Assembly: GCF_003319125.1 (NCBI RefSeq)
Contig: NZ_QOHG01000007.1
Span: 124,001-188,000 of the forward strand
Reading direction: 5' to 3'
Source: Blastococcus sp. TF02A-26
GTDB lineage: Bacteria > Actinomycetota > Actinomycetes > Mycobacteriales > Geodermatophilaceae
DNA length: 64,000 bases
Part shown: in pieces, positions 51,136 to 59,751 of the stretch
Numbering within the stretch: position 1 is the first letter of the stretch
Layout of the letters: each line of letters begins with the position of its first letter
Translations under genes and position numbers: made by a program
The notes under the pieces: model-generated
Seen by the model: the letters and a program-made list of their open reading frames with translations, nothing else
Database searches by the model: none
What the model was told of the DNA's origin: nothing

Positions 51136-51551
51136 CCGCCGAGCTGCCGCCGGTCGACCTGACCGCGGCCAGCCCGTTCGTGGCGGCCACCGCCTTCGAC
51201 GTCACCGAGGCCACCGGCACCCGGGTCACCGGCACGGTGGAGACCGGGGCGCAGCAGCACACGCCGTGGGGTGTGGTGCACGGCGGGCTGTACTGCGCGG
51301 TGATCGAGTCCGCGGCGAGCATCGGGGCCAGCACGGCCGTGGCCGACCGCGGTCAGTTCGCCGTCGGGGTCAACAACAACACCGACTTCGTCCGTCCGAT
51401 GACCGCCGGGCGGCTGGACGTCGTCGCCGAGCCGATCCAGCAGGGCCGCACCCTGCAGCTGTGGCAGGTCGCGCTCACCCGCGCCGAGGACGGCAAGCTC
51501 GTCGCCCGCGGTCAGGTGCGGCTGCAGAACGTGCCCCTGCCCTCGTCGTGA
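51132..51551 (+). CDS. PaaI-family hotdog thioesterase
   Basis: 139 residues. Hotdog fold with WGVVHGGLYCAVIESAAS (active-site loop and central helix), GVNNNTDFVRP and LVARGQVRLQN. Hydrolyses acyl- or aroyl-CoA thioesters. GTG at 51132 overlaps the preceding stop, and its own stop overlaps the next GTG. Confidence 0.92.
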   Translation: MTAELPPVDLTAASPFVAATAFDVTEATGTRVTGTVETGAQQHTPWGVVHGGLYCAVIESAASIGASTAVADRGQFAVGVNNNTDFVRPMTAGRLDVVAEPIQQGRTLQLWQVALTRAEDGKLVARGQVRLQNVPLPSS

Positions 51552-52387
51552 CCGCGGCGGCCGCGGTCGCCGCCGCGCGGGCCGTGGCCGCCGACGCCGG
51601 CGTCCCCTCCCCCACTCCGCGGGTGCTCGCCGACGGCGTCAACGTTGTCGTCCACCTCGCGCCGGCGCCGGTGGTGGCGCGGGTGGCGACGCGGACGACG
51701 GAGCTGCGACCCGACGCCACCGTCCCGTTCGGCCGCGAGGTGGCGCTGGCGGGCGCCCTCGCCGCGGCCGGTGCCGCCGTCGTCCGGCCGAGCGCGGTCG
51801 TGCCGCCGGGGCCGCACGTGCGCGACGGGCTGGTGCTGTCGTTCTGGCAGCACGTCGAGGTGCTCCCCGACCGCCCCGGGCCGCGGGAGGCCGCGACGGC
51901 GCTGGCCGAGCTGCACGAGCACCTGGTGCGGGTCCTCCCGGCCGGGGAGCCGCTGGACCGGCCGCTGCTCGACCTGGCGGCCTTCGCCGCAGACGGTGCG
52001 CGCTGGGGCGCGACCCCGGCCCAGTGCCGGCGGCTCGGCGAACGGCTCGCCACCCTCCGCCCGCGGCTGGCCGGCGAGGTGGTCGCGCTGCACGGCGACG
52101 CCCACCCGGGGAACCTGCTCGCCACGCCCGGCGGCTGGCGCTGGACCGATCTCGAGGACACCTGCCCCGGCCCGCGAGAGTGGGACCTCGCCTGCCTGCG
52201 ACTGACCAGCCGCCTCGACGGCCGGGCCGCGCTCGACGGGCTCCCCGGCTCGCCGTCCGACGCCGAGCTCGCTCCCTGGCTGGAGCTGCGCCGCATGCAC
52301 GCGGCGGCGTGGACGGCGGTGCTCGCCGCCTCCCGACCGGCCCACCGGGCGGCCGCCGTGGAGCGGCTGACCGCCGAGTTCGGCTGA
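51548..52387 (+). CDS. Aminoglycoside-phosphotransferase-like kinase
   Basis: 279 residues, APH/choline-kinase fold. Catalytic loop ALHGDAHPGNLL (His-Gly-Asp-x-His) and metal motif TDLEDTCPGPREWDLA are intact. The N-lobe nucleotide loop is less clear. The substrate is unknown; most such proteins in actinobacteria phosphorylate small molecules or are uncharacterised, so resistance should not be assumed. Last gene of the VOC-PaaI-APH unit. Confidence 0.88.
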   Translation: MTAAAAVAAARAVAADAGVPSPTPRVLADGVNVVVHLAPAPVVARVATRTTELRPDATVPFGREVALAGALAAAGAAVVRPSAVVPPGPHVRDGLVLSFWQHVEVLPDRPGPREAATALAELHEHLVRVLPAGEPLDRPLLDLAAFAADGARWGATPAQCRRLGERLATLRPRLAGEVVALHGDAHPGNLLATPGGWRWTDLEDTCPGPREWDLACLRLTSRLDGRAALDGLPGSPSDAELAPWLELRRMHAAAWTAVLAASRPAHRAAAVERLTAEFG

Positions 52388-52432
52388 GCCCGGGCGCCGG
52401 AACGAATCGGTCTCGCTGCACGTCTGGACGGC

Positions 52433-53221
52433 ATGAGGCCCGGGCGAGGCGTTGTCGTGGTCCTGTGCGGTCTCCTGCTCGGGGGCTGCGCGTCCGCCGA
52501 GGAGGAGCAGCCGGCGACCCCCGAGCTGCCGGCGGTGTCGCTCTTCGACGCGAGCTACGACACCCCGGCGACGGCCTCGGAGCTGATCCGGGAGTCCTAC
52601 GTCGTCGCCCGCGGCCGATTCGTCGGCGGGCCCGTGGTCGTGTCGGCATCGACGGACCCGGAGCTCCCCTCGGAGCTCGTGGTCTGGGAATTCGTGCCCG
52701 ACGAGGTCTACCGCGACGTACGCGTGGACGACGCCCCAGCGCGGGTCGCCGAGGAGCAGCGGGGCTCGATCCTCGTGGCGGCCGGCGCGATCGTCGTCGG
52801 GCAGATGCGGGGCGACCAGCCGCTCGTCGAGTTCGTCCAGAGCTTCCCCAGCACCTCCAACGTCAACGGCTTCCCCCTCGACCGCCCGGTCTACGTCTTC
52901 CTCAGCCCGGGTGTGATGCCCCGCGACGCCGTGGAGCGGGACCCCGAGCTGACCCACGTCATGGGTCTGGCCGGGCCGGCGCAGTGCTACCTCGTCGACG
53001 ACCTCTCCCGGTCCTGCGGCTACGTGGCCGACACCCCCGGAGGTGACCCCGGCGCGGTGCTCGAAGCGGGCAACCTCGTGCCGAGCGGCCTCACCGTGGA
53101 GGCGATCGAGGGATCGGCCTCGCTCCGCGAGGTCGTCTCCGCTGCCCCCTACGCGGAGCTCGACCCCCTCATCGACGCCGAGCGGTTCGTCGCGCTCCCC
53201 GCGGAGGGCGGCGAGGGTTGA
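52433..53221 (+). CDS. Predicted lipoprotein of unknown function
   Basis: 262 residues. N-terminal signal with lipobox LLGGC (Cys19) after GVVVVLCGLL. The mature part begins acidic (EEEQPATPE), followed by a mixed alpha/beta domain with repeated VV strands and CYLVDDLSRSCGY (a possible disulfide pair). No family recognised. ATG at 52433. Convergent with the DNA-glycosylase-like gene, 4 nt apart. Confidence 0.8.
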   Translation: MRPGRGVVVVLCGLLLGGCASAEEEQPATPELPAVSLFDASYDTPATASELIRESYVVARGRFVGGPVVVSASTDPELPSELVVWEFVPDEVYRDVRVDDAPARVAEEQRGSILVAAGAIVVGQMRGDQPLVEFVQSFPSTSNVNGFPLDRPVYVFLSPGVMPRDAVERDPELTHVMGLAGPAQCYLVDDLSRSCGYVADTPGGDPGAVLEAGNLVPSGLTVEAIEGSASLREVVSAAPYAELDPLIDAERFVALPAEGGEG

Positions 53222-53225
53222 TCGG

Positions 53226-54146
53226 TCACCCGCCCGTCACGTGCGCCGGGTCGAGGACGACGGAGAACAGCGCCCGGGGGTCCTGCAGAGTGGCCGGCGG
53301 GAGCGCGGCCGACCGCGGGACGACGCGGTCCCACCGGGCCGGACGGCGGTGCGGGAGCAGCTCCCGGCCCTGGAACCGGTAGTTCCCGACCACCTCGCCC
53401 AGCAGCAGCCCGGCGCCGTGCTCGATCGGCAACCCCACCCGGTCGCCGGGCCGCATCTCGTCGAGGAAGGTCGACAGCTGGCGGAGGTCCTTGGCCGGGC
53501 GACGTCCGGTCAGCTCCTTGGACAGGGCGCGCAGTTCCGCCGGATCGAGCCCGGTGGCGTCGACGTCGATCCCCGACTGGGTGCCCAGCCCGACCACTCC
53601 GGCGGCCAGGCACGCGCCCAGCTCGTTGTGGTTGCGCGGCCGCACGACCCACACCCGCACGCCGTCGGGCTCCGGCGGCGGGGGCACGTCGTCGGGCTCG
53701 GGCCAGACGTAGGGCAGGTCGTCGGGCTCCGAGCCGAACAGCACGGTGAACCGCGGCCGGTAGAACTCCGGCTCCTTGGCCAGCAAGTTCGACCGGTGCG
53801 ACAGGTGCAGCGCCGGATCACCCAGCCACGAGGGCAGCAGACCGGCGGCGGCGAGCTCCTCCTGCGAGGCCTCGACCACCTCGGGGGCGAACTCGCCGAT
53901 CTGCGTGAACGTGCTGTCGGCGAACCCCCGCTCCCGCCAGACCCGCACCATCGCCAGTCCGTAGGCCACGAGTGCAGGGGTACGGCCACGCCACATCCGC
54001 ACGACCGGGTGCGAGACCCAGCCGTAGTCGGGGAGTTCCAGCGCACGGAGCACCTGGAGGGTCTCCACCCGCTGCTTGCCCAGCCGAGGGGAGTCCAGCA
54101 GCCGCGCGCTCTCGGCGAAGTCGGCCACCGGCAGGAAGGTCTGCAT
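53226..54146 (-). CDS. MSMEG_6728/pyrimidine-dimer-glycosylase-like N-domain fused to a PUA/EVE-like C-domain
   Basis: 306 residues. The N-terminal half (1-150) has MQTFLPVADFAESARLLDS, LGKQRVETLQVLRALE and HPVVRMWRGR, the pattern of MSMEG_6728 and Pyr_excise proteins related to T4 endonuclease V. The C-terminal half (175-300) begins VWVVRPRNHNELGACLAAGVVGLG and contains VGLPIEHGAGLLLGEVVGNYRF, similar to the N-terminal reader domain of Mrr/McrB-type restriction proteins. A Pro-rich hinge (155-172) joins them. Suggests a DNA-modification or damage reader joined to a glycosylase; catalysis unproven. Confidence 0.8.
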   Translation of the reverse strand: MQTFLPVADFAESARLLDSPRLGKQRVETLQVLRALELPDYGWVSHPVVRMWRGRTPALVAYGLAMVRVWRERGFADSTFTQIGEFAPEVVEASQEELAAAGLLPSWLGDPALHLSHRSNLLAKEPEFYRPRFTVLFGSEPDDLPYVWPEPDDVPPPPEPDGVRVWVVRPRNHNELGACLAAGVVGLGTQSGIDVDATGLDPAELRALSKELTGRRPAKDLRQLSTFLDEMRPGDRVGLPIEHGAGLLLGEVVGNYRFQGRELLPHRRPARWDRVVPRSAALPPATLQDPRALFSVVLDPAHVTGG

Positions 54147-54185
54147 CGCCGTCGATCCTCGCCGAGGTCGGGCCCGGCCGCCCGC

Positions 54186-54497
54186 TCAGTCGAGGGCCTC
54201 CAGATCACGCAACGCCGTCTCCCAGCGCGTGCGCCGGGCGTCGTCGTCCTGCTCCCACCACGCCTCGCCGCGCTCCCCCAGCCCGGTCTTGGCCAGCTGG
54301 ACGCGGGCCCGCGCGGCGGCCAGAGCGGTCGCGTCGTCGGCGCGACCGGCGGCGCGCACCCCGGACCGGCCGACGCCGAGGTGGTGCAGCAGCCGGGCCC
54401 GGACGTCGTCGGGCAGCGCCGGATCGGCGGTCCGCCACCGCCGGCCGTCGACGACGATCCAGCGCCCGTCGTCGGTGCGGGAGACCTCGCGGGTCAC
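54186..54497 (-). CDS. Small conserved actinobacterial protein downstream of sirtuin
   Basis: 103 residues. TREVSRTDDGRWIVVDGRRWRTADPALPDDVRARLLHHLGVGRSGVR is a strand-then-helix region; then a helix ARARVQLAKTGLGERGEAWWEQ. Highly charged and soluble. Relatives in databases are commonly called biopolymer transporter Tol without basis, a name I would not carry over. GTG at 54497 overlaps the sirtuin stop (GTGA). Confidence 0.8.
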   Translation of the reverse strand: MTREVSRTDDGRWIVVDGRRWRTADPALPDDVRARLLHHLGVGRSGVRAAGRADDATALAAARARVQLAKTGLGERGEAWWEQDDDARRTRWETALRDLEALD

Positions 54498-55348
54498 GTC
54501 AGGCGGGTCACGAGCTCGGGCAGCACCTCGCCCAGCGGGGCGTCCACCTTCACGTCGACCTTCGCGTCGCCGCGGGTCTCCCCCAGGTTGACGACGCCGA
54601 CCGGGATGCCGAGCTCGGCGGCCCTCAGCACGAACCGGTAGCCGCTCATCACGGTCAGGGAGGAGCCGAGGACCAGCAGGCAGCCCGAGTCCTCGAGCAG
54701 CCGGAAGCAGTGGTCCACCCGGTCGCGCGGCACGGTCTCGCCGAAGAAGACGACGTCGGGCTTGAGCGGCCCGCCGCCGCAGGCGAGGCAGTCGACCATC
54801 ACGAACCCGTCGAGCACCTCGTCCGGCAGCTCGGCGTCGCCGTCCGGGTTCACCTCGTCGGCCCGCGGCCCGAAGTCCGGGTTCGCCGCCCGGAGCCGCG
54901 CGTCGAGGTCCGCACGCGAGGCGACGTCGCCGCACTCCAGGCAGATCGTGCGGTCCAGCCCGCCGTGCAGCTCCACGACGGCGCGGGCGCCGGCGGCCTG
55001 GTGCAGCCCATCGACGTTCTGCGTGATGACACCGCTGAGCAGGCCGGCCGCCTGCAGGTCGGCGACCGCCCGGTGACCGGCGTTCGGGCGGGCGTCGCGC
55101 ATCTGCCGCCAGCCGACGAAGCTGCGCGCCCAGTAGCGGTGCCGCCCGCGGGGGTCGCGGCGGAACGTCTGCCACGTCATGGGGGTGTGCCGGCGCAGCG
55201 ACCCGCTGGCTCCGCGGTAGTCGGGGATGCCGGAGTCGGTCGACAGGCCGGCGCCGGAGAGGACCAGCACGTCGCCGTCGCCGACGAGGTCGGCCAGGTC
55301 CGCCAGGGCCGGGACGGCGGACTGGACGGCGGGCACTGCGGAACTCAC
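54494..55348 (-). CDS. Sir2-family NAD-dependent protein deacylase
   Basis: 284 residues. VLVLSGAGLSTDSGIPDYRG (NAD loop), ITQNVDGLHQAAGA with catalytic His in ELHGGL, zinc Cys in CLECGD and CLACGGG, then KPDVVFFGE, VLGSSLTVMSG and VNLGET. Removes acyl groups from lysines using NAD. A long insertion (about 155-190: NPDFGPRADEVNPDGD) lies between the zinc pairs. GTG at 55348. Confidence 0.95.
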   Translation of the reverse strand: MSSAVPAVQSAVPALADLADLVGDGDVLVLSGAGLSTDSGIPDYRGASGSLRRHTPMTWQTFRRDPRGRHRYWARSFVGWRQMRDARPNAGHRAVADLQAAGLLSGVITQNVDGLHQAAGARAVVELHGGLDRTICLECGDVASRADLDARLRAANPDFGPRADEVNPDGDAELPDEVLDGFVMVDCLACGGGPLKPDVVFFGETVPRDRVDHCFRLLEDSGCLLVLGSSLTVMSGYRFVLRAAELGIPVGVVNLGETRGDAKVDVKVDAPLGEVLPELVTRLT

Positions 55349-55400
55349 CGGCCCATGGTCCCCCGCGGATCGGTCGTGCGCCGCCGACCGCGAGGGAAGG

Positions 55401-55850
55401 TCAGGCCGACGCGCCCAACTCCCGCTCCAGGCGGCCGAGCAGGTCCAGGTACACCCGGCGCAGACCCTTGGGCGCGAAGGTGCGCTCGAAGAAGCCGCCG
55501 ATGCCACCGGCGCCGTCCCAGGTGGTCCGCACGCGGACGGTCGTGGCCCCCGCGTCGGCCGGGTGCACGGTCCAGGTGGTCACCATGGAGGATCGGGTGT
55601 CGCGCTCGACGAGCGTGTCGGCGTCGGGCTGCGAGACCTGGACCAGCTGCTCGCGCACGCGCTTGGACGTGGCGGCGAACCGCCAGGCGACGCGGGTGCC
55701 GGCCCCTCGCCCTCCGGACTCGACCCGGTAGTCGGAGAACTGCTCGGGAAGCGCCCGGCGGCGCACCCCTTCGTAGTCGGCGAGTCCGGCGCGCACCTGC
55801 TCGGCCGGAGCGCGGACGACGTGTTCTGCGGTGGCGACGACCGGGCCCAT
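55401..55850 (-). CDS. SRPBCC-family (polyketide cyclase-like) lipid-binding protein
   Basis: 149 residues. START/Bet v 1 type fold: VVATAEHVVRAPAEQVRAGLADYEGVRRRALPEQFSDYRVESGGRGAGTRVAWRF and a long C-terminal helix FFERTFAPKGLRRVYLDLLGRLE. Binds a hydrophobic ligand; no function assigned. ATG 55850 preferred (AGGA 9 nt upstream); ATG 55859 also possible. Divergent from the MmcQ/YjbR gene. Confidence 0.88.
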   Translation of the reverse strand: MGPVVATAEHVVRAPAEQVRAGLADYEGVRRRALPEQFSDYRVESGGRGAGTRVAWRFAATSKRVREQLVQVSQPDADTLVERDTRSSMVTTWTVHPADAGATTVRVRTTWDGAGGIGGFFERTFAPKGLRRVYLDLLGRLERELGASA

Positions 55851-55951
55851 GCCCGTCATCCTGCCGTCACCCCTACCCGGCCGGCCCCTCACGGGAGAGG
55901 GAGATGGCAGGGACATGATCACGTCGCCCGACGCCGCTACGCTCGAGCGCC

Positions 55952-56284
55952 GTGACCGGTCCGGACACGATCGCAGACATCGCCCTGGCGCTACCCGCGG
56001 TGGAGCAGCACACCCATTTCGGGCTGCCTGCCTATCGGGTGGCGGACAAGCCGTTCGCCGTGCTGCAGCCGTCCGGCCACGCGGTGCTCCACGCGGACCG
56101 GGACAACGCTGAGCGTCTCGCTGCGGACACACCAGACGCCTGCGAGCTGGTGCTACGTGGTGAACGGTTCATCGGCATCCGAGTGGACCTGTCCCGGATC
56201 GGCGATGACGAACTTCGGCGGCTGGTCACCGCCGCCTGGCGGAACAAGGCGCCCAAGCGACTCGCCACCGCTCACGGCTACTAG
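55952..56284 (+). CDS. MmcQ/YjbR-family protein
   Basis: 110 residues. Compact double-wing fold: LPAVEQHTHFGLPAYRVADKPFAVL, then HAVLHADRDNAERL, FIGIRVDLSRI, DDELRRLVTAAWRNKAPKRLA. Family members are monomeric, DNA-binding-like proteins of unknown role. GTG at 55952. Slightly lower G+C than its neighbours. Confidence 0.9.
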   Translation: MTGPDTIADIALALPAVEQHTHFGLPAYRVADKPFAVLQPSGHAVLHADRDNAERLAADTPDACELVLRGERFIGIRVDLSRIGDDELRRLVTAAWRNKAPKRLATAHGY

Positions 56285-56401
56285 CCGGGCCGCGGAGCCG
56301 GGTACCCCGTCGACCGGGGTCCAGGCTCGCCAGAGGCACCGGCCGGCCGGGCGCCTCATCACACCGCCGCCGTGAGGGGGCCGCACGGTGAACGAGGGCG
56401 A

Positions 56402-56779
56402 CTACGCGTCCCGCTCCTCGCTGTTGAGGTAGCCGCACCGGAACCGGGCGCCGGCCATCGCCTCGGTGAACTGCGCCTCCCAGGCCGGGTCGTCGGCCGA
56501 GAAGGTGGCGAACACCCGCTCCTCGAGGACGACGGGCAGCCCGTCGGGTCCGGTGCAGGCCCGGCGCACCAGCACCCGCGTGCGGCCGTCCACCTCGTCG
56601 TGGGCCGGGGCCCAGCGGGCGGTGGCGACGGCCGCGGCCAACCGCGCCCGGTCCCGCCGGGTCAGGGCGGCCCGCGCGCCGGACGCCGGGCCCAGCAGGC
56701 GCCGCTCCGGCCAGGTGACCCAGACGAGGACGAGCGCGAGCACGACCACCAGTGCCACCGCCGCCAGCAGCCCAGCCAT
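56402..56779 (-). CDS. Membrane-anchored hypothetical protein
   Basis: 125 residues. An N-terminal helix (2-23: GLLAAVALVVVLALVLVWVTW) is followed by a soluble domain with RVLVRRACTGPDGLPVVLEERVF, WEAQFTEAMAGARFRCGYLNSEE. Two Cys (near 79 and 117) could form a disulfide if it is exported. No family recognised. ATG 56779. Divergent from the alpha/beta hydrolase. Confidence 0.75.
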   Translation of the reverse strand: MAGLLAAVALVVVLALVLVWVTWPERRLLGPASGARAALTRRDRARLAAAVATARWAPAHDEVDGRTRVLVRRACTGPDGLPVVLEERVFATFSADDPAWEAQFTEAMAGARFRCGYLNSEERDA

Positions 56780-56878
56780 GGTCCGACGGTAGTGCGCCCC
56801 ACCGTCCTCCGGCCGCGCCGGCACGTACGTGTTCGGCCTCACCGCCTGCCCGTCGGCGACCACGGGTACCGAGGACCG

Positions 56879-57667
56879 GTGACCGCACCGCTCTCCGTCG
56901 TCCGCACCGGCGCCGGCGACCCCCTCCTCCTGCTGCACGGCTGGGGCAGCTCGCGCCGGGACTTCACCTCCGTCGCGCCGGCCCTGTCGGCCTCCTTCGA
57001 CGTGCTGAACGTCGACCTCCCCGGCGTGGGCGGGTCCCCGGCGCTGGACGGCCGTCCCACGGTCACCGCCCTGACCGACGTCGTCGAGCGCACCCTCGAC
57101 GCCGAGGACGTGGAGCGGGTGCACGTGCTGGGCAACTCCCTCGGTGCCCGGCTGGGCCTGGAGCTCGCCAAGCGGGGTCGCGCACGCTCGGTCGTGGCGA
57201 TCGCGCCGTCGGGCCTCAACGTTCCGCCGGAGCGACTGGTGCAGGGCACCGGCATGGCCGTCGCCCGCGTGGTCGGACGGACCGTGTCGCCGCTGATCGA
57301 GCCCCTGTCCCGGTCGGCCCTCGGGCGGACGGCGCTGCTGGCGACCCTGAAGGCCCGTCCGTGGAGCGCCTCCCCGGAGGAGACGCTGGGAGTGCGCGAG
57401 GGTTTCGCCGACTCCCGGGACTACTGGCGGACCCTGCTGTGGGCACTGCTGTTGGACGTGCCCCGCGGCATGGACCGGATCGACTGCCCGGTCACGCTCG
57501 TCCAGGGCACCGCGGACTGGATCGCCTCGGGCCAGACGGTCCGCTACCTGCCGTGGATCCCCGGATCCCGGTTCCGGCCGCTGCTCGCGGCGGGACACGC
57601 ACCCCAGTCCGACCGGCCCGCCACCATCGTGGAGCTGGTCGAGAAGACCGCCGGCCGCGCCGCCTGA
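56879..57667 (+). CDS. Alpha/beta-fold hydrolase
   Basis: 262 residues. LLLLHGWGSSRRDF is the oxyanion loop; VHVLGNSLGARLGLELA holds the nucleophile Ser (GNSLG elbow); VTLVQGTADWIA provides the acid and LLAAGHAPQ the catalytic His. Substrate unknown. GTG at 56879. The intergenic gap to the next feature holds a decayed module gene. Confidence 0.92.
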   Translation: MTAPLSVVRTGAGDPLLLLHGWGSSRRDFTSVAPALSASFDVLNVDLPGVGGSPALDGRPTVTALTDVVERTLDAEDVERVHVLGNSLGARLGLELAKRGRARSVVAIAPSGLNVPPERLVQGTGMAVARVVGRTVSPLIEPLSRSALGRTALLATLKARPWSASPEETLGVREGFADSRDYWRTLLWALLLDVPRGMDRIDCPVTLVQGTADWIASGQTVRYLPWIPGSRFRPLLAAGHAPQSDRPATIVELVEKTAGRAA

Positions 57668-57712
57668 CCTCCAGGCCCACGGACGGCGGTCCCCCCGATC
57701 GGGCGGACCCGG

Positions 57713-57930
57713 GGACGGCGGGCCGCCGGCACCGGCCCCACCCGGCTGCGGCTCACGGTGTGGCGCGCCGACCAGCCGGTGCCGGTCGCCTGGCAGTTGC
57801 AGGTCACCGACAGCGGCGCCGGCTTGCAGACCCGTCGGCGCGGTCGGGGTGACGGCCCACCTCGAGCAGCGTCACGAGCCCGCCGGTCACCCTGCGGCTG
57901 TCCCAGCTGAGCGCCCGGCCGGTCGGCTGA
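57713..57930 (+). pseudogene. Decayed fragment of the giant PKD protein's C-terminal module
   Basis: The plus strand reads GTGPTRLRLTVWRADQPVPVAWQLQVTDSGAGLQ (57731-57828, shown here as one frame over positions, key residues T-x-L, VWR, AW, TD and LQ). After a +1 shift near 57836 and another near 57862 it continues GVTAHL, SSVTSPPVTLRLSQL, ARPVG and stop. This parallels the module ends of the 1603-6735 gene: TTLKVKVWRTG, AW, LQRPG, and VRFDDL. With frameshifts and no start it cannot be translated as a whole. Confidence 0.8.
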
Positions 57931-57982
57931 CCCGGGAGTCCGCTCCGGGGACGGGGCGCGACTGTGGGATCGTGACGGCCGC

Positions 57983-58055
57983 GCCCCCGTAGCTCAGGGG
58001 ATAGAGCATCGGTTTCCTAAACCGTGTGTCGCAGGTTCGAATCCTGCCGGGGGCA
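57983..58055 (+). tRNA. tRNA-Arg (anticodon CCT)
   Basis: 73 nt. The acceptor GCCCCCG pairs with CGGGGGC, with discriminator A. The D-arm is GCTC-AGGGGATA-GAGC, the anticodon stem TCGGT/ACCGT with loop TTCCTAA giving CCT (reads AGG), and the T-arm is GCAGG-TTCGAAT-CCTGC. CCA is not encoded. The decayed module lies just upstream. The next 58056-58296 holds nothing recognisable. Confidence 0.95.
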
Positions 58056-58296
58056 CTCGCATCGCCACAGGTCGACCGACGATCGCCGCTGCGGATGCGT
58101 CCTCCACCGCGGCAGCAGGTCCGCCACTGGAGACGGGCGCCACCCCGGGCGGGTGATCAGCGTGAAGGTCCCGCTCTCCGCCGCCGATGGTCTGCACGAC
58201 GAGACCGATGGCTCCGCGTCACGGCGAGCACTCGCCTGACCGGCGAACCCGCGGCCGCCACACTGCCGAGCCACCCCTGCACGAGGAGAACCGAAC

Positions 58297-59052
58297 ATGC
58301 GCCACGTGACCACCCGCCGCGCCCGGAGCATCACGCTGCTGCTCGCCGGCGCGCTGGTCCTCAGTGCCTGTGGCGGCGGCTCTGACGACGAGGTGGCCGC
58401 CAGCGCGCCGACCAGCACGTCTGTGGCGCCGACCAGCACTGCTCCTGCGGAGACGTCCGCGGTCGAACCCGCCACTGTCGAGTCCACGACGTTCTCCGGC
58501 CCGGCGGTCGACATCTTCGGTGCCGACCAGGTGCAGGCCGCCTACGACCTGACGACGCAGTTCGCCGAGCGGAACTCCTTCGTGATCGAGCACATGGATC
58601 ACAACTCGGTGGAGACCCCGGCCGACTACGAAGGCCCCGGCGTCATCGACCACATGTCCCACGCGATGGCTGAGGACTACCGGGCCACGGTCGCCGGAGC
58701 CTTCGCCGGGGACGCGGGAGCCAACGACCGGCTGAAGTCGATCACATACACCAGCCTGATCGGTGGCAACTCCTCCTTCCGGGCCGAGGGCCCGGCGATC
58801 GTCGACCACACCATCGGGGACGCATCTGCTGCGTTCGACGAGACCAATGGCGGCCGGCTGGCGCTGACCTTCACCCAGCACGTGAACGTGCGCGCGAACC
58901 GGGATTCGGAGCCGGTCCTGATCGGCCTCGACAAGACCATGACCTTCTATCTCATCGAGACCGCGGCGGGCGGCCAGCACACCTGGCTCATCGACGGGTT
59001 GTCCGCGGAGTGGGCAGGCGGACAGGTCGTGCCTGACACGTCGGGCAGCTGA
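58297..59052 (+). CDS. Predicted lipoprotein of unknown function
   Basis: 251 residues. Signal peptide with lipobox LSAC (Cys25), GGGSDDE, then a Thr/Ala/Pro-rich linker (35-65) probably exposed and a possible mannosylation target. The mature domain (70-245) begins PAVDIFGADQVQAAYDLTTQF and has FTQHVNVRANRDSEPVLIGL near the end. No family recognised. ATG at 58297. Codon use has more A/T than its neighbours. Hairpin 19 nt after the stop. Confidence 0.82.
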   Translation: MRHVTTRRARSITLLLAGALVLSACGGGSDDEVAASAPTSTSVAPTSTAPAETSAVEPATVESTTFSGPAVDIFGADQVQAAYDLTTQFAERNSFVIEHMDHNSVETPADYEGPGVIDHMSHAMAEDYRATVAGAFAGDAGANDRLKSITYTSLIGGNSSFRAEGPAIVDHTIGDASAAFDETNGGRLALTFTQHVNVRANRDSEPVLIGLDKTMTFYLIETAAGGQHTWLIDGLSAEWAGGQVVPDTSGS

Positions 59053-59071
59053 CCCTGCCCGGATCGAGCGA

Positions 59072-59112
59072 CGACGACCGGGTGCGAGATCGATACCCGC
59101 ACCGGGCCGTCG
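59072..59112 (+). terminator. Hairpin after the lipoprotein gene
   Basis: Arms 59072-59086 and 59098-59112 pair at 13 of 15 positions around an 11-nt loop, 19 nt after the stop. The remaining 59113-59336 shows no coding region or repeat. Confidence 0.55.
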
Positions 59113-59336
59113 TGCGTCCTGGGACCGACGGCCTGGTGATCTGACGCCCCTACGACGCGCCAGTGAGCGACCAGGGGACGGTCGCGGTCGCGCTCACGCA
59201 GTTCGACTGCCCGCCGCCGCTGAGCCGCGCCACGATCCAGCTGCACGGCCACGGTGGATCAGAGCAACGGTCGGTACCCCACCGAGGTCCGCAGGTGCGC
59301 GGGTCGGTCTTGCGGTACGGCTCGAGCCGCAGCGGC

Positions 59337-59717
59337 TCAGCGCTCCGGACGGGCGGTGTCGATCGAGGCCACGGCGTCCTGGGCGCCGTCAAGTGCGTCG
59401 AGGAGCGCCTGCCCCTGCCGCAGGTTGGCCGTCAGCAGGCGGCGTGCGACGGCGAGCAGCTCGGCGGTCTGCGGGTCGCTCAGGCAGCAGATGACGTTGT
59501 TGCCGGCCCGGCGGCCGGTCACGATCCCGGCCCGTCTCAGCACGGTCACCTGCTGGGACAGGTGCGAGAGCTCCAGACCGGTCCCCTCCGCCAGCTCACC
59601 GATGGTGCGCTCCCGCTCGGCCAGCAGCTCGAGGACGCGGATCCGTGCCGGATGCGCCAACGCCTTGAAGAGGTCCGCCTTGGCTTCGGCGAGCGGCCGG
59701 CCAGGAGTGAACGGCAT
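59337..59717 (-). CDS. ArsR-family winged-helix regulator
   Basis: 126 residues. LFKALAHPARIRVLELLAERERTIGELAEGTGLELSHLSQQVTVLRRAGIVTGRRAGNNVICCLS is a complete ArsR HTH, with recognition helix near 50-62. The metal-site CxC of ArsR/SmtB is absent from the recognition helix; NVICC near 79-80 provides a Cys pair in the wing. ATG 59717 or 59726. Divergent from the SpoIIE phosphatase. Confidence 0.9.
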   Translation of the reverse strand: MPFTPGRPLAEAKADLFKALAHPARIRVLELLAERERTIGELAEGTGLELSHLSQQVTVLRRAGIVTGRRAGNNVICCLSDPQTAELLAVARRLLTANLRQGQALLDALDGAQDAVASIDTARPER

Positions 59718-59751
59718 GGACCCCATCGTACGTCTGCAGCGGTGGCACCAA

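Noticed and set aside
51548-52387. Antibiotic-resistance kinase
   Set aside because: Only the general APH fold is visible. Linkage to a thioesterase and VOC gene gives no support for aminoglycosides as substrate.
59113-59336. Coding remnant between the lipoprotein terminator and arsR
   Set aside because: Short frames on both strands lack recognisable motifs and ribosome sites.
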